39,196 nt of DNA from NCBI GenBank assembly GCA_024743405.1, contig JANSWP010000068.1, positions 1 to 39,196 of the forward strand. The letters are read 5' to 3'. Numbering within the stretch: the first letter of the stretch is position 1; the number at the start of each line of letters is the position of its first letter. Under the pieces are notes generated by a model that was given only the letters and a program-made list of their open reading frames with translations, ran no database searches and was not told the DNA's origin. This document shows, one piece after another, positions 6,128 through 15,948 of this stretch. The DNA comes from Bacteroidota bacterium (GTDB taxonomy: Bacteria > Bacteroidota > Bacteroidia > Chitinophagales > Saprospiraceae). A program made the translations under genes and the position numbers.

Positions 6128-8011
6128 TTAGGCACGTTCCGCAAATTCCATCCAAACCATTTCTTTCTCTTCAACCAATTCCTCAATCTCTTTTAATTCT
6201 TTCGACAATTTTTGCATTTCATCTAAGGGCAAATCAGGGTTCAAAAACTGTTCGTGAATTTTTGATTTTTTCTCTTCTAGCTTCGAAATTTCCTTTTCGA
6301 TCCGATTCATTTCTTTTCGCTCCTCATAAGACAAAGCAGGCACACTATTTTGAGCCTGTTCTTTTACAGCTTGTGCTTTTCTTTTTTCCTCTTCTGCTCG
6401 TTCTTGACTTCTCTCTTTGCTTTCTTTTTCTTTTATATAAGCGCGATATTCTTTATGATTTCCATTAAAATCTTTAATCTTCCCTTGTCCCTCAAAAATA
6501 AATAAGTGCTCAACCAATTTATCCATAAAATAACGATCATGCGATACCATTATCACACAGCCTGGAAAATCCATCAACCATTCTTCAAGGACATTCAAAG
6601 TGACAATATCCAAATCATTCGTTGGCTCATCCAGAATCAAAAAATTTGGATTTTGCATTAAAATGGTGAGTAAATAGAGGCGGCGTTTTTCTCCTCCACT
6701 CAGTTGAGAAACATAAACCTGTTGGTGTTTTCGAGAAAAAAGAAACAATTCCAAAAGTGCCGCCGCCGTTAGTTTATGCCCTTTTTGGACGGGAATATAT
6801 TCGGCTACATCTCGCACAACATCAATCACCCTTTTGTTTTCCTGAAGATTCATACCGTCTTGCGTGTAATATCCGAATTTAATCGTTCCGCCCACGACGA
6901 CTTTTCCACTGTCAGGTCTAATCTCTTTGGTCAATAATTTCAAAAAAGTGGTCTTCCCTACTCCATTCTTTCCGACAATTCCAACGCGTTCGCCCTTTCG
7001 GAATTTATAAAAGAAATTGTCTACCAATTTCAAATCTCCATAAGACTTATTAATGTATTCACATTCCAAAATCTTTGAACCCAATCGTGCGCCTTTCAAA
7101 TTATCGAGGCTCATTTCTTGATTATCCTGTATTTTATGTGCCTTTTCTTTGATGTCGAAAAACTTATCAACGCGCGATTTAGCTTTTGTTGTTCTTGCTT
7201 TGGGTTGTCGGCGTACCCAATCTAATTCCTTTTGAAATAATTTTTTAGTCTTTTCTAATTCGATTCCTTCATTTTCTTGCCGGATAGCTTTTTTCTCTAA
7301 AAATTCGGAATAGTTTCCTGAATACCGATACAAGTTTCCGCCTTCTAATTCAACGATATTATTACACACATTTTCCAAAAAATAACGGTCGTGTGTAATC
7401 ATGAAAATGGTCAAATTCGGCTGTTTCAAATAATCTTCTAACCATTCAATCATATCCATATCTAAATGATTGGTAGGCTCATCGAGGATGACAAATTCAG
7501 GCTCATCAATGACTAACTTAGCAAGTGCGAGTCGTTTTTTTTGCCCACCCGAAAGATTAGAAACAGGTTGTTCTAGGTTGGTAATATTGAGTTTGAAAAG
7601 TATCTCTTTAATCTTCGCCTCGAAATCCCAAGCTTTGAGGTCATCCATTTTTCCAAGCGATTCTTGCATCAACTCATCGTCATTTCTGAGTATCGCCGTC
7701 TCATACTTTTTAATTGCCTGAATCATTTCATTTTCTGAATCAAAAACCGCTTCCATTACTGTATGCCCTTCAAAAAAATCGGGATCTTGATTCAGAAAAC
7801 CAACACGAATATCTTTATGGACAATCACTTTAGCTGTTTCGCCCTCCCCTGCCTCTTCGCCCATAATGACGCGCATCAAAGTACTTTTTCCGGTTCCATT
7901 TTTGGCAACTAAAGCCACCTTTTGTCCTTTGGCGATTTGCAAATTCAAATCTTTAAATAAGACTTTCTCCCCGTAGGTTTTCGAAACGTTTTCTAAATTC
8001 AGGTAATTCAT
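6128..8011 (-). CDS. ABC-F family ATPase, Uup-like
   Basis: A cytoplasmic protein with two ABC domains and no membrane segment. ABC-F proteins act on the ribosome or, for Uup, on replication and repair intermediates. Domain 1 has Walker A AKNGTGKST (about 37-45), signature LSGGQKKRLALAKL and Walker B VILDEPTNHLD. The linker contains RRQPKARTTKAKSRVDKF, typical of the Uup branch. Domain 2 has Walker A GKNGVGKTT, signature LSGGEKRRLYLL and Walker B LILDEPTNDLD. After about residue 540 there is a charged coiled coil (KERSQERAEEEKRKAQ, then EKEISKLEEKK), matching the Uup C-terminal domain. At 627 residues it is full length. The first Walker A has Ala in place of the first Gly. A TAnnTTTG box lies just upstream at 8040-8047. 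Confidence 0.93.
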   Translation of the reverse strand: MNYLNLENVSKTYGEKVLFKDLNLQIAKGQKVALVAKNGTGKSTLMRVIMGEEAGEGETAKVIVHKDIRVGFLNQDPDFFEGHTVMEAVFDSENEMIQAIKKYETAILRNDDELMQESLGKMDDLKAWDFEAKIKEILFKLNITNLEQPVSNLSGGQKKRLALAKLVIDEPEFVILDEPTNHLDMDMIEWLEDYLKQPNLTIFMITHDRYFLENVCNNIVELEGGNLYRYSGNYSEFLEKKAIRQENEGIELEKTKKLFQKELDWVRRQPKARTTKAKSRVDKFFDIKEKAHKIQDNQEMSLDNLKGARLGSKILECEYINKSYGDLKLVDNFFYKFRKGERVGIVGKNGVGKTTFLKLLTKEIRPDSGKVVVGGTIKFGYYTQDGMNLQENKRVIDVVRDVAEYIPVQKGHKLTAAALLELFLFSRKHQQVYVSQLSGGEKRRLYLLTILMQNPNFLILDEPTNDLDIVTLNVLEEWLMDFPGCVIMVSHDRYFMDKLVEHLFIFEGQGKIKDFNGNHKEYRAYIKEKESKERSQERAEEEKRKAQAVKEQAQNSVPALSYEERKEMNRIEKEISKLEEKKSKIHEQFLNPDLPLDEMQKLSKELKEIEELVEEKEMVWMEFAERA

Positions 8012-8039
8012 TCTTCTTTTTAAATAATCGATAAAAGTG

Positions 8040-8047
8040 CAAATGTA
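8040..8047 (-). promoter_or_regulatory. Predicted -7 box for the ABC-F/VOC unit
   Basis: TACATTTG on the minus strand matches TAnnTTTG, about 30 bases before the ABC-F ATG. The flank TTCTTACATTTG is shared with the box before the RND adaptor gene (28259-28266). No TTG is seen at the expected -33 position. Confidence 0.35.
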
Positions 8048-8146
8048 AGAATCGGTTTTGAGTAAGCGACTGATAAAAGAAAAAAGCCATCACCACTCAA
8101 TCTAGCAAGGACTTCAAATTACCTTATTTATCAATCTGATCATTTT

Positions 8147-8317
8147 TTATTTTTGAATAATCATCTTCTCCCAATATTCCTTCTTTAAATAATCCTCAGG
8201 AGTTGTCGCAGTTTCAAAAGTATTTTTCATTCTTAAAAAATGGTCAAAATTCTGCCGTAATTCATATTCCTTTATTGAAACAATTTCATTAGTCGCATCT
8301 TGAAATAAATCCCTCAT
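8147..8317 (-). CDS. Hypothetical 56-residue protein overlapping the preceding gene
   Basis: The ATG at 8317-8315 overlaps the stop of the gene before it in an ATGA arrangement, the classic sign of coupled translation. The product is charged and mostly helical by composition (MRDLFQDATNEIVSIKEYEL at the start, EDYLKKEYWEKM near the end), without signal peptide or membrane segment. I do not recognise a family. It could be a small partner of the lipoprotein. It could also be the natural C-terminus of that protein after a second frameshift, since it continues without any gap. Confidence 0.5.
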   Translation of the reverse strand: MRDLFQDATNEIVSIKEYELRQNFDHFLRMKNTFETATTPEDYLKKEYWEKMIIQK

Positions 8318-9038
8318 TGTGCTTCGATGTCCCTACCTACTGTCCCATTCATGGTCATCAGAAGTCGGCTTGGTAAAATGTCTATATCCATAAGGCGATT
8401 TTTAAGTGCATTTTTAATAGCTGTTTGCCAATCACCTTCGTAATTAATTTTCTTGCCAAATAGAAAATCATCGCCCTTTTCATTAATAATTATCCAAGGA
8501 TTTGAATCATCAAAATTTTCATCAAACTTCACTTTTGTTTCAGGCGTATCTTGAGACATTTTTTCAGTGACTGCTTTCATATTAGGAGAATTAGCGTCGG
8601 AAAAATCTACAATATGTTCTGAGACTTCATACAGATATGCGCCACTCTCGTCATCATACATTGGCGTAATAGATTTTACATGAACCATTTGAATTTCTTC
8701 TGATTTATCAAGTAAATAATGATAATAATTTTGCCCATAATCATAACAATTAACGGAGTCAATAATCAAGTTATTAGTATCCCATTCATAACGAGTGACT
8801 TGACTACTACAATCCCCTGCCTCCGAAGAACTGGTATTGGCTTTCTTCATTGAGGTGAGGTTAAGATCATCAAGATGCTCTAATTTTGATTGGGGTGGTT
8901 CGGGTAGAGTTTCTTTTGTTATTCAATAGATTCCTTTAGATTAGAATTCTCATTATCAGTGTTTCCATTGTTTTTACATGATGCCAAAATGCATATTGAA
9001 GAGAACAAAAAACAAAAAATTAAATTAGTAGATTTCAT
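8314..9038 (-). pseudogene. Lipoprotein gene split by a frameshift
   Basis: Reading from the ATG at 9038 gives a lipoprotein signal peptide (MKSTNLIFCFLF, then ILASC with the lipobox Cys at residue 21) followed by an Asn/Glu-rich linker, and a TAA at 8919-8921 after 39 residues. The body continues in the next frame without a gap: TKETLPEPPQSKLEHL, then an open frame to 8314 (its first internal ATG is at 8850). That body would have no export signal of its own. One base missing near 8919-8925 joins both parts into a protein of about 240 residues. The body includes NYYHYLLDKSEEIQMVHVKS and WIIINEKGDDFLFG; no family was recognised. A sequencing error or programmed frameshift are alternatives to decay. 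It begins 58 bases after the leucine-rich-repeat gene ends. Confidence 0.65.
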
Positions 9039-9096
9039 TTTATCAGTTTTAAACATATTCTGAAATGGTATACTTCTGCCAAATCACTTTGAGTCT

Positions 9097-10785
9097 TTAT
9101 TTTACTTTACATTTTTTCGGAAGCCAACTTTGAATTCTTTTCATTTCTTCCGAAGAGATTGGGTTCTCTCTTAGAACTATTTTCTTTAGATTCTTACAGT
9201 TTATGATGCTTTCTGGCAAAGTGGTCAATTGGTTTTTGGCGAGATTAAGAGTTTTCAAATTTGACAATTCACCAATAGAAGAAGGTAGTGTCGTCAGATT
9301 ATTTCGACTTAAATTAAGTTGTGTCAAGTTCTCCATATTTCCAATAGATTCAGGAACTTCCGTGAATTTCATTCCAAAAGCTTGCAAAGTGTGCAGGTTT
9401 TCAAATTCCGTAATGACAGATGGCATCGGACCACCAACGATGTCTTCATTCTGCAAAAAATTGAGCATTAAAGTTTCGAATTTGGATCCTGGCTGTTGAA
9501 TTTGGTGGAGAAATTTTTCCTTTGCCGTTACTTCTAATTCTTCTGGAGTTATTTCTGCCGCTATTTGTTCTTGCAATTCATCATAAAATTCTCTTGCTCT
9601 GTTTTCATGAACAATCAAATCATATTTCCAATTTCTACCTCTTTTTCCGATTTCCTTTTTGAAATTGAAAAAACGATTTAGCTTCTCTGGTCGCTCAATG
9701 TGGGCATTATTCTGGTATGCTCGAGCTCTTGATTCAATCATTGGTAAAATATTCACCTCATTTCTAGTGCCTGTAGTTTGAACAGTGAAAGACCCTTGAC
9801 GCACAGGCTTATTTGACATTCTTGCGTGATGCAATGCTTTATCAAAATTTCGTCGATATAAGTGGGCAATCGCCAAATTTCGGTGCAAACCCACCGCTAC
9901 AGCATCATTAATTTTGGCTTTGATATCCAGCGAGTCATACTGTTGGAGGTATTTTTCCCAAATGGTAATGTTTTCTGCGAGTTCCTCAATTCTACCCTTT
10001 TCCAATTTTTTGACAGCATCTTTCTGTGCATCATCTAATTCTGAGTAGTTATGTTTTCGATGTTTCCCCGTATTGATTTGTAGTTTGTCTTTATGCTCGC
10101 TATAATAAATTTTTGGATACAATTCTTCCAAAACTAAACTCACGCTATAAAGGAAAGACATTCGGCTAATTTTCGCTTCTCCTTTCTTTTGGTAGGCATT
10201 TCTCAACTCTTTTTCACTAAAATAATTATCGTTTGTCATGAAAATAGTATCTCCATCTTCGCTGTATTCACCCTCATATCTTCTATCAAATTTAATGGTC
10301 TTTTTCGCATTAGGCGACCATCTATCCAGTACTTCACCAGCTCGATTAGTGATTTTAACGAAAGTGGGCATTTCGTGAATCACATTATAATAATAGATAG
10401 GTTTCAAACCAAGCAAAGTTTCTATGGTGTCAACCACCAAGGATTTTTCCTTCACACCTATGTCTTCAAAAGCAACCTCCACCAACATATCCCAATTTTC
10501 ATCCACCATTTGCAAAGGACGCAGGGATTTATATTTTGGACCTCCAAGTTCTATATAGGCTAAATCGCCCTCCAAAATCCGCATATTTCCTATATACTTT
10601 CGAAGTGTATCTTGAGTGATTGTTTCGTAAGGATAATAAAACTTGAAAGCAATACTTTCTAAATTTTCAACAGGATACTCCGGTGCGACTTCAACTTTTC
10701 TGTTGAAATTTTTGGAAGTAGCTCTTTGTCCAAGCGCTATTTGACAACTTAATGTTACAATAATTAGTAAACTTAAAAATCTCAT
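9097..10785 (-). CDS. Secreted protein with C-terminal leucine-rich repeats
   Basis: A 562-residue protein with a signal peptide (MRFLSLLIIVTLSCQIALGQ, cleavage likely after Gly or Gln) and no later membrane segment, so probably periplasmic or outer-membrane associated. Residues about 20-430 form a large unrecognised region rich in beta and helical character, with FNFKKEIGKRGRNWKYDL as one basic segment. From about residue 450 to the end there are four to five leucine-rich repeats of 23 residues, such as LTQLNLSRNNLTTLPSSIGE and LKTLNLAKNQLTTLPESI. Such repeats normally serve protein binding. It is followed on the same strand by the broken lipoprotein gene, which may belong to the same unit. 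The function is unknown. Confidence 0.8.
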   Translation of the reverse strand: MRFLSLLIIVTLSCQIALGQRATSKNFNRKVEVAPEYPVENLESIAFKFYYPYETITQDTLRKYIGNMRILEGDLAYIELGGPKYKSLRPLQMVDENWDMLVEVAFEDIGVKEKSLVVDTIETLLGLKPIYYYNVIHEMPTFVKITNRAGEVLDRWSPNAKKTIKFDRRYEGEYSEDGDTIFMTNDNYFSEKELRNAYQKKGEAKISRMSFLYSVSLVLEELYPKIYYSEHKDKLQINTGKHRKHNYSELDDAQKDAVKKLEKGRIEELAENITIWEKYLQQYDSLDIKAKINDAVAVGLHRNLAIAHLYRRNFDKALHHARMSNKPVRQGSFTVQTTGTRNEVNILPMIESRARAYQNNAHIERPEKLNRFFNFKKEIGKRGRNWKYDLIVHENRAREFYDELQEQIAAEITPEELEVTAKEKFLHQIQQPGSKFETLMLNFLQNEDIVGGPMPSVITEFENLHTLQAFGMKFTEVPESIGNMENLTQLNLSRNNLTTLPSSIGELSNLKTLNLAKNQLTTLPESIINCKNLKKIVLRENPISSEEMKRIQSWLPKKCKVK

Positions 10786-10827
10786 GGTTAATATTTAAAA
10801 AGTTAAAACAGTAGAGGTAAGTAAGTG

Positions 10828-10975
10828 AGCAATATTATGTATGTCTTTTCAAAATTATTTGTGAAGTAATGAGGCAAAAAAGGTAGGCATAACTAAAGTT
10901 ATGATGAGGCTTTTTAACGAAATTACCGTACAAAAGAAACTAAAATTTGATATAGGCAATAATTGGCTTGGTAAT
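10828..10975 (+). repeat. Dispersed long-palindrome element, copy B
   Basis: The core reads GAGGCAAAAAAGGTAGG, hairpin CATAACT/AGTTATG (10888-10894 and 10897-10903), then GAGGCTTTTTAACG. The outer arms pair imperfectly: GCAATATTATGTAT on the left against CCAATTATTGCCTAT read from the right. The element lies upstream of the leucine-rich-repeat gene. Boundaries are approximate. Confidence 0.6.
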
Positions 10976-10984
10976 TATATCTAA

Positions 10985-11290
10985 AAACCTCATTCAAAAA
11001 TCATCTTATAAACTGATGTTACACTAGAATTGCCTACGAGGTAGGACTGACCTTTTTCATTTTTAACGTTTCAAAACTTGAAATTCGGGATGTCTTTTTT
11101 ATAGACTTTTTTCATTTTAGGGTATTGGAAAATTGGCCAACCTCATAGCCCTACGGCAGATGATTATTCTATAAAAGACTTAAAAAATGATTTACTGTTG
11201 TACACTTTTTGAAATCTTGTTTATTTCCGCGCCTACAGCGCGAAAAATTCTTTTGTAGGGAGCTATTAATCGAAAAAAGCCTTTAAAAAG
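10985..11290. other. Noncoding stretch with several small hairpins
   Basis: No convincing reading frame was seen. Short stems are present: CCTAC/GTAGG near 11033-11045, CGCGC/GCGCG near 11228-11242, and a loose pair GTCTTTTTTATAG with CTATAAAAGAC enclosing 11105-11180. It may hold decayed copies of the window's repeats. Confidence 0.4.
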
Positions 11291-11328
11291 GAAAAGCCCT
11301 TTCAAGATTTCTCCTGAAAGGGCTTTTC
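11291..11328. terminator. Intrinsic terminator after the S41 protease gene
   Basis: GAAAAGCCCTTTCA (11291-11304) is the exact reverse complement of TGAAAGGGCTTTTC (11315-11328). On the minus strand it follows the protease stop codon by about 20 bases. Confidence 0.85.
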
Positions 11329-11347
11329 ACTCAAATAAATATAACTA

Positions 11348-13459
11348 CTATTGAAACTTAATCATATCCTTCATGATATTTAAAGTTTCTTCGAGGTAAA
11401 CATCTTTCTTGATATTTTTTAACCATTCATCGTTTCGAGCGACTTTTGATTCATCCGCACTTGCCATATCAACAACATCTACATTTAAGTTTCGGATATT
11501 CGTCAACACCTCTTTATCTAGCAAATCTTTATATTCTTTACTCAAGACTTCAAATTCGTCTTGCTCTGTTTCAAATGATTCTAAATTCAAAGTGTACTCA
11601 GAATCATCTCGTTGCATTTTTCTTCGTTTAGCCGTTTCATCAATTTTCTGAAAAGCTGGACTTTTCTTTATTCTGTAAATGCTTGATTCTTTAACCCTTG
11701 ACAAGTTCTCTAGATGATACACATTTTGTACATAGGTCGCTGGAGTAATTTCAGAATACTCTAATGGATGCTCATGCTCTTTTTCACCAGTCTCTAAATA
11801 AAAATTATTATTAGGGATAATGATATCAGGAGTTACTCCCTTCAATTGAACAGAACCTCCATTTACCCGATAATAATTTTGGATCGTTAATTTGATAGAA
11901 CCTAAAGGTTTAATTTCATTATGTCCCTGAATCGCATTATCTAAATCCCAAAAGCGTTGAACAGTTCCTTTACCATGAGTAGAATTTGAAGTACCAACGA
12001 TAACGGCACGATCATAATCTTGTAATGCTGCTGCCAAGATTTCTGACGCAGACGCACTAAATTGGTTGACCATAACGACAACCGGTCCATCATAATGAAC
12101 ACGAGGATCTTCATCTTCTAATACTTGAGGTCGTCGACCTCTATTTTTGACTTGAACAACAGGTCCTGATTCAATGAATAAACCACTCATTTTCACTACT
12201 TCAGATAAATACCCACCACCATTGTCTCTTAAGTCAAGGATAACTCCTTTTACATTTTCACCTTTTAACTTATCAAGTTCAGTACGAATATCATCCGAAC
12301 ATTGACGGCCATTTGGATTTTGGTAATCTCCATAAAAACGAGGTAATCGGATATAACCAATATTGTTATTATCCTCTGTTTCTAAAATCAAAGATTTAGC
12401 ATAGCTATCTTCAATTATTACAACATCACGAACAATACTAATCTCTTCAACAGAGCCATCAACTTTTTTGATCCACAAATGAACAGTAGTTCCAGGCTCT
12501 CCACGAATCAATTGAACAACATCATCCAATACCATTCCAGTCAAATCAACTGGTTCCTCATCGGCTGTTTGCGCGACTTTTATGATTTTATCGTCTTTAT
12601 CGAGTTCTCCTTTTTTCCATGCAGGTCCTCCTACTATAACTTCTGAAACCTTTGTAAAATCTCCATCAGACATCAATCGAGCGCCAATTCCTTTCAATTT
12701 ACCTGACATTCCGATATTAAAGTTTTCTCTATCAACAGGCTCAAAATATCCAGTATGAGGATCGAAAATATTGGTAAAAGAATTCAAATAAGTACTTACA
12801 TGGTCGTGACGTTTGCGTTTATTTAAACGAGCATACCAGTCGTCATAGACTTTTAACGTTTCTTTGCGTGCCTCTGCCTCCATATCCGCCATTGACATAT
12901 CTTTATAATCTTCATGCTCTTCCTCTTTATCTTTCATTTTATCCGCCAATCGCGTCAACGTTTCATATTTCATTTGTTTTCTCCAATACTCCTTAAGTTC
13001 ATTATCATCTTTAGCAAAACCTTTTTTATCCCCATCCATTTCAACTACTTCATCAGTATTAAAGTCGAATGGTTTTGATAAAAACGCTCGATAATACTCT
13101 TGAGACTTATCAATACCTGCCTGTTGGTGTTGAATAGCTGTTGTTAAAAATGCATACGACCCTTGCTTTGCTTCATCGTCTAATTTATATTCATATGCCT
13201 CCAGCATATCTACATCTTTCTGGGTCAACCAACGCTTTCCAGCATCCAATCTTTCTAGATATAAATCATAAAATTTTTCAGAAAACTCATCATTAATCTC
13301 TTGTGGTTGATAATGATAATAAGTCAACCCAGTCATTATAGATTGCATCAATGCAGCCTCTTTTTCAGCTTGGTCATAGGGAGGGTAAAAAGCAAAAAAT
13401 GTAAGTATTACAGCTATAAGAACAAATAAGATCGGACTTCTCAACTTCATAATATTCAA
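11348..13459 (-). CDS. prc: Carboxy-terminal processing protease (S41, Prc/Tsp type)
   Basis: A periplasmic serine protease that trims or degrades proteins from the C-terminus. The 703-residue length and architecture fit the Prc/Tsp branch: an N-terminal signal anchor (ILFVLIAVILTFFAFY), a helical region to about 220, a PDZ domain at about 245-345, the protease core at about 350-520, and a C-terminal Prc-type domain. The catalytic dyad is visible: Ser470 in FSASASEI and Lys497 in HGKGTVQ, with the supporting Gln at 501. The Ser-Lys spacing is two residues longer than in E. coli Prc (SNSTHGKG). It may be a single-gene unit, with a clear terminator behind it and an AT-rich gap of about 250 bases before it. 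Confidence 0.93.
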   Translation of the reverse strand: MNIMKLRSPILFVLIAVILTFFAFYPPYDQAEKEAALMQSIMTGLTYYHYQPQEINDEFSEKFYDLYLERLDAGKRWLTQKDVDMLEAYEYKLDDEAKQGSYAFLTTAIQHQQAGIDKSQEYYRAFLSKPFDFNTDEVVEMDGDKKGFAKDDNELKEYWRKQMKYETLTRLADKMKDKEEEHEDYKDMSMADMEAEARKETLKVYDDWYARLNKRKRHDHVSTYLNSFTNIFDPHTGYFEPVDRENFNIGMSGKLKGIGARLMSDGDFTKVSEVIVGGPAWKKGELDKDDKIIKVAQTADEEPVDLTGMVLDDVVQLIRGEPGTTVHLWIKKVDGSVEEISIVRDVVIIEDSYAKSLILETEDNNNIGYIRLPRFYGDYQNPNGRQCSDDIRTELDKLKGENVKGVILDLRDNGGGYLSEVVKMSGLFIESGPVVQVKNRGRRPQVLEDEDPRVHYDGPVVVMVNQFSASASEILAAALQDYDRAVIVGTSNSTHGKGTVQRFWDLDNAIQGHNEIKPLGSIKLTIQNYYRVNGGSVQLKGVTPDIIIPNNNFYLETGEKEHEHPLEYSEITPATYVQNVYHLENLSRVKESSIYRIKKSPAFQKIDETAKRRKMQRDDSEYTLNLESFETEQDEFEVLSKEYKDLLDKEVLTNIRNLNVDVVDMASADESKVARNDEWLKNIKKDVYLEETLNIMKDMIKFQ

Positions 13460-13707
13460 GATTTAGCAGTTTTTGTAGAGTTCAAGGGTTGCTAGACTGA
13501 AAGACAAGCGTTTATTTTCTAAAGATGTCAATTCTCGCTATTCTCTACTTGAAAAATTTTATTTAACCGTCAAAGATACACATCCAAATATCATAATGCA
13601 ATTAAGGAGATAAATATACCTTCAATTCTGTCAAATTGTTTAGTCACAAACAATGCCAGTCCTTTTTTTAACCATTTTTAACGTCTAAATGCCAAAAAAA
13701 GTGGATT

Positions 13708-14178
13708 TTAGTTTTGTGGCACCTTTTCAACTTTATAAACAATATATTTAGTATCTCCTCTAAAATCAAATTGCATATATTTTTCCCGATAATGTAACTT
13801 CACTCTTGTTCCAACATCCACAGCTTCTTCAATATCATCAACAATAGCCTCATTTGTGACCGAAAAATTCCAAACAGTCGTCGCTACATCGCTTGCAGTC
13901 TCTCCCCCTTGAAGTCCTCCTACATTAAGTTGACCTTCCCAAGTTTTAAAAACCACTCCTTTTTTACTCACTTTCATTACATTACCAGCTCGATAACCAT
14001 TACTATAAGTGCCGAAAACGAAAAATAATCCTACCCCTAAAGCAATGACGAGTAGAATGAAGACCACTATTTTGAATTTCTTATAAAAACTACTTAACCC
14101 CTTTTTAAAGCTACCTTTGACCTCATCAGCTTTAGTAGATGCTTTTTCAGCAAGTTCTTTTTTTACTTCTTCAGCCAT
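13708..14178 (-). CDS. Conserved one-pass membrane protein, function unknown
   Basis: A 156-residue protein with a basic, Ala/Lys-rich N-terminus (about 1-32), one membrane segment (IVVFILLVIALGVGLFFVFG, about 37-56), and an extracytoplasmic domain. That domain opens with NGYRAGNVMKVSKKGVVFKT and contains the motif YEGQL-like WEGQLNVGG. It resembles a conserved Bacteroidota protein that I recall being sometimes labelled 6-phosphogluconate dehydrogenase; nothing in it supports that enzyme. It is divergent from mnmE with a 162-base gap. No function is claimed. Confidence 0.75.
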   Translation of the reverse strand: MAEEVKKELAEKASTKADEVKGSFKKGLSSFYKKFKIVVFILLVIALGVGLFFVFGTYSNGYRAGNVMKVSKKGVVFKTWEGQLNVGGLQGGETASDVATTVWNFSVTNEAIVDDIEEAVDVGTRVKLHYREKYMQFDFRGDTKYIVYKVEKVPQN

Positions 14179-14183
14179 TTTTA

Positions 14184-14212
14184 TTGAATTTTAATTGGGA
14201 ATAATACTTTTG
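14184..14212 (+). promoter_or_regulatory. Predicted promoter for mnmE
   Basis: TTG at 14184-14186, an 18-base spacer, then TACTTTTG at 14205-14212, matching TTG-N(about 19)-TAnnTTTG. It would give a leader of about 120 bases before the mnmE ATG and lies just upstream of the divergent membrane-protein gene. Confidence 0.45.
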
Positions 14213-14340
14213 GTTTTGAAATGTAAATTTAAAATTACGATTGAGTTTATTCTCATAATTCTTCGATAAGTTGAAGTGGTTCTATTGGAATCGAATAAAT
14301 TCACCATCAATTTAGCAATTAGACAATTCAAATCACTTCC

Positions 14341-15786
14341 ATGTACCAAAGTCATGACCTCACAGACACCATTGTTGCCCTCGCTACACCTCCAGGAATC
14401 GGCGCAATTGGAGTTATTCGCTTATCGGGCAAAGATGCCATCCAATTGGTAAATCAAACCTTCAAAGGTAAAGACCTCACAAAACAAAAAAGTCACACTA
14501 TTCATTTAGGTACCATTCGCGATGCAAATGATCATATTTTGGATGAAGTTTTAACTTCTATTTTTGTTTCTCCAAAATCTTATACAGGTGAAAATGTCGT
14601 TGAAATCTCTTGTCATGGCTCTAATTATATTTTACAGGAAATCATTCAATTATTCATTAAGAATGGCGCAAGAATGGCGCAACCTGGCGAGTTTACAATG
14701 CGTGCCTTTCTAAATGGGAAAATGGATTTGAGTCAAGCCGAAGCCGTTGCCGATTTGATTGCTTCAACCTCAGAAAGCTCACATGACATTGCCATGAATC
14801 AGATGCGTGGTGGATTTAGTAATGAAATTCAAAAATTACGTCAAGAACTGATTGATTTTGCCAGTTTGATTGAACTAGAATTAGACTTTGCGGAAGAAGA
14901 TGTAGAATTCGCCGACAGAACTAAATTGAAAGAACTCGTCTCTAAAATTCAAAAATTACTTCGTTCCCTTATTGATAGTTTTAAATTAGGAAATGTTATA
15001 AAGAATGGTGTTTCGACAGTGATTGCAGGTCGTCCAAACGCTGGAAAATCGACCCTTTTGAATGCGCTTTTGAATGAAGAACGCGCTATCGTTTCCGAAA
15101 TAGCAGGTACAACACGAGACACTATCGAAGAGGTTTTAAATATAAATGGCATTCAATTTCGACTCATCGACACAGCCGGAATTCGGGATGCACAAGATCA
15201 AATCGAAGCCGTTGGCGTCGAAAAAACATTCGAAAAAGTAAGTCAAGCGGCCCTTTTGATTTATGTTTTTGACATTTCAGAAATGAAGATTGACGAGGTT
15301 TTGGAGGACATCGAAAAACTATCCAACGAAGGCCTTCACTTATTGATCGTTTGTAATAAAATGGACAAAAATCCATACTTCAAAGCCGATTGGTTAACCC
15401 ATCCGAACGACCCTGAAATTGACGATTTTTATTTTAACGTCAGAAAAACATTTAATTCGACTATTCAAAAAGAAAACATAGTCACCGCCTCTGCACTTCA
15501 CAAAATGAATATCCCTTTTTTGAAAGAAAAACTATATGAATCCGTATTGTCTCAAAAAATAAATCTAGAAAATACTATCGTCACCAATGCTCGCCATTTT
15601 GAAGCCCTTCAAAAAGCAGATGAAAGCTTAAATGATGTGCTTACAGGCATGGAATCTGGTATTACTTCGGATTTCATTGCTATGGATATCCGAAGATCCC
15701 TTCAATTTTTAGGCGAGATAACTGGGGAAATTTCTACAGATGATTTGCTTGGTAATATTTTTAGTAATTTCTGTATCGGAAAGTAA
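14341..15786 (+). CDS. mnmE: tRNA-modifying GTPase MnmE (TrmE)
   Basis: With MnmG it installs the carboxymethylaminomethyl group on U34 of several tRNAs. The N-terminal tetrahydrofolate-binding domain opens with DTIVALATPPGIGAIGVIRL and includes GEFTMRAFLNGKMDLSQAEA. The inserted Ras-like G domain has G1 GRPNAGKS at residues 230-237, G2 GTTRDT at 256-261, G3 DTAG and G4 NKMD. The C-terminus is the required FCIGK with the catalytic Cys. The 481 residues are slightly longer than the E. coli protein. The start is the first ATG of the frame and matches the family N-terminus. It is divergent from the membrane protein gene, with its own predicted promoter. Confidence 0.97.
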   Translation: MYQSHDLTDTIVALATPPGIGAIGVIRLSGKDAIQLVNQTFKGKDLTKQKSHTIHLGTIRDANDHILDEVLTSIFVSPKSYTGENVVEISCHGSNYILQEIIQLFIKNGARMAQPGEFTMRAFLNGKMDLSQAEAVADLIASTSESSHDIAMNQMRGGFSNEIQKLRQELIDFASLIELELDFAEEDVEFADRTKLKELVSKIQKLLRSLIDSFKLGNVIKNGVSTVIAGRPNAGKSTLLNALLNEERAIVSEIAGTTRDTIEEVLNINGIQFRLIDTAGIRDAQDQIEAVGVEKTFEKVSQAALLIYVFDISEMKIDEVLEDIEKLSNEGLHLLIVCNKMDKNPYFKADWLTHPNDPEIDDFYFNVRKTFNSTIQKENIVTASALHKMNIPFLKEKLYESVLSQKINLENTIVTNARHFEALQKADESLNDVLTGMESGITSDFIAMDIRRSLQFLGEITGEISTDDLLGNIFSNFCIGK

Positions 15787-15948
15787 CGAAGAAAATAACA
15801 ACCAAACATAACAAAACTAACCACAGATTAAGGACCCGTGAATTGAAAATAAAAACGCTTTATAAGGATAAAGCAACTCTTAAAGTATTACAAATGGGCT
15901 ATGTCAATAAGATTAAAGATATTTGACAACAAATCAAATAGGCACCTT

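Noticed and set aside
13708-14178. 6-phosphogluconate dehydrogenase, a name I recall for similar proteins
   Set aside because: The protein has one membrane segment and no NADP-binding or catalytic motif of that enzyme.
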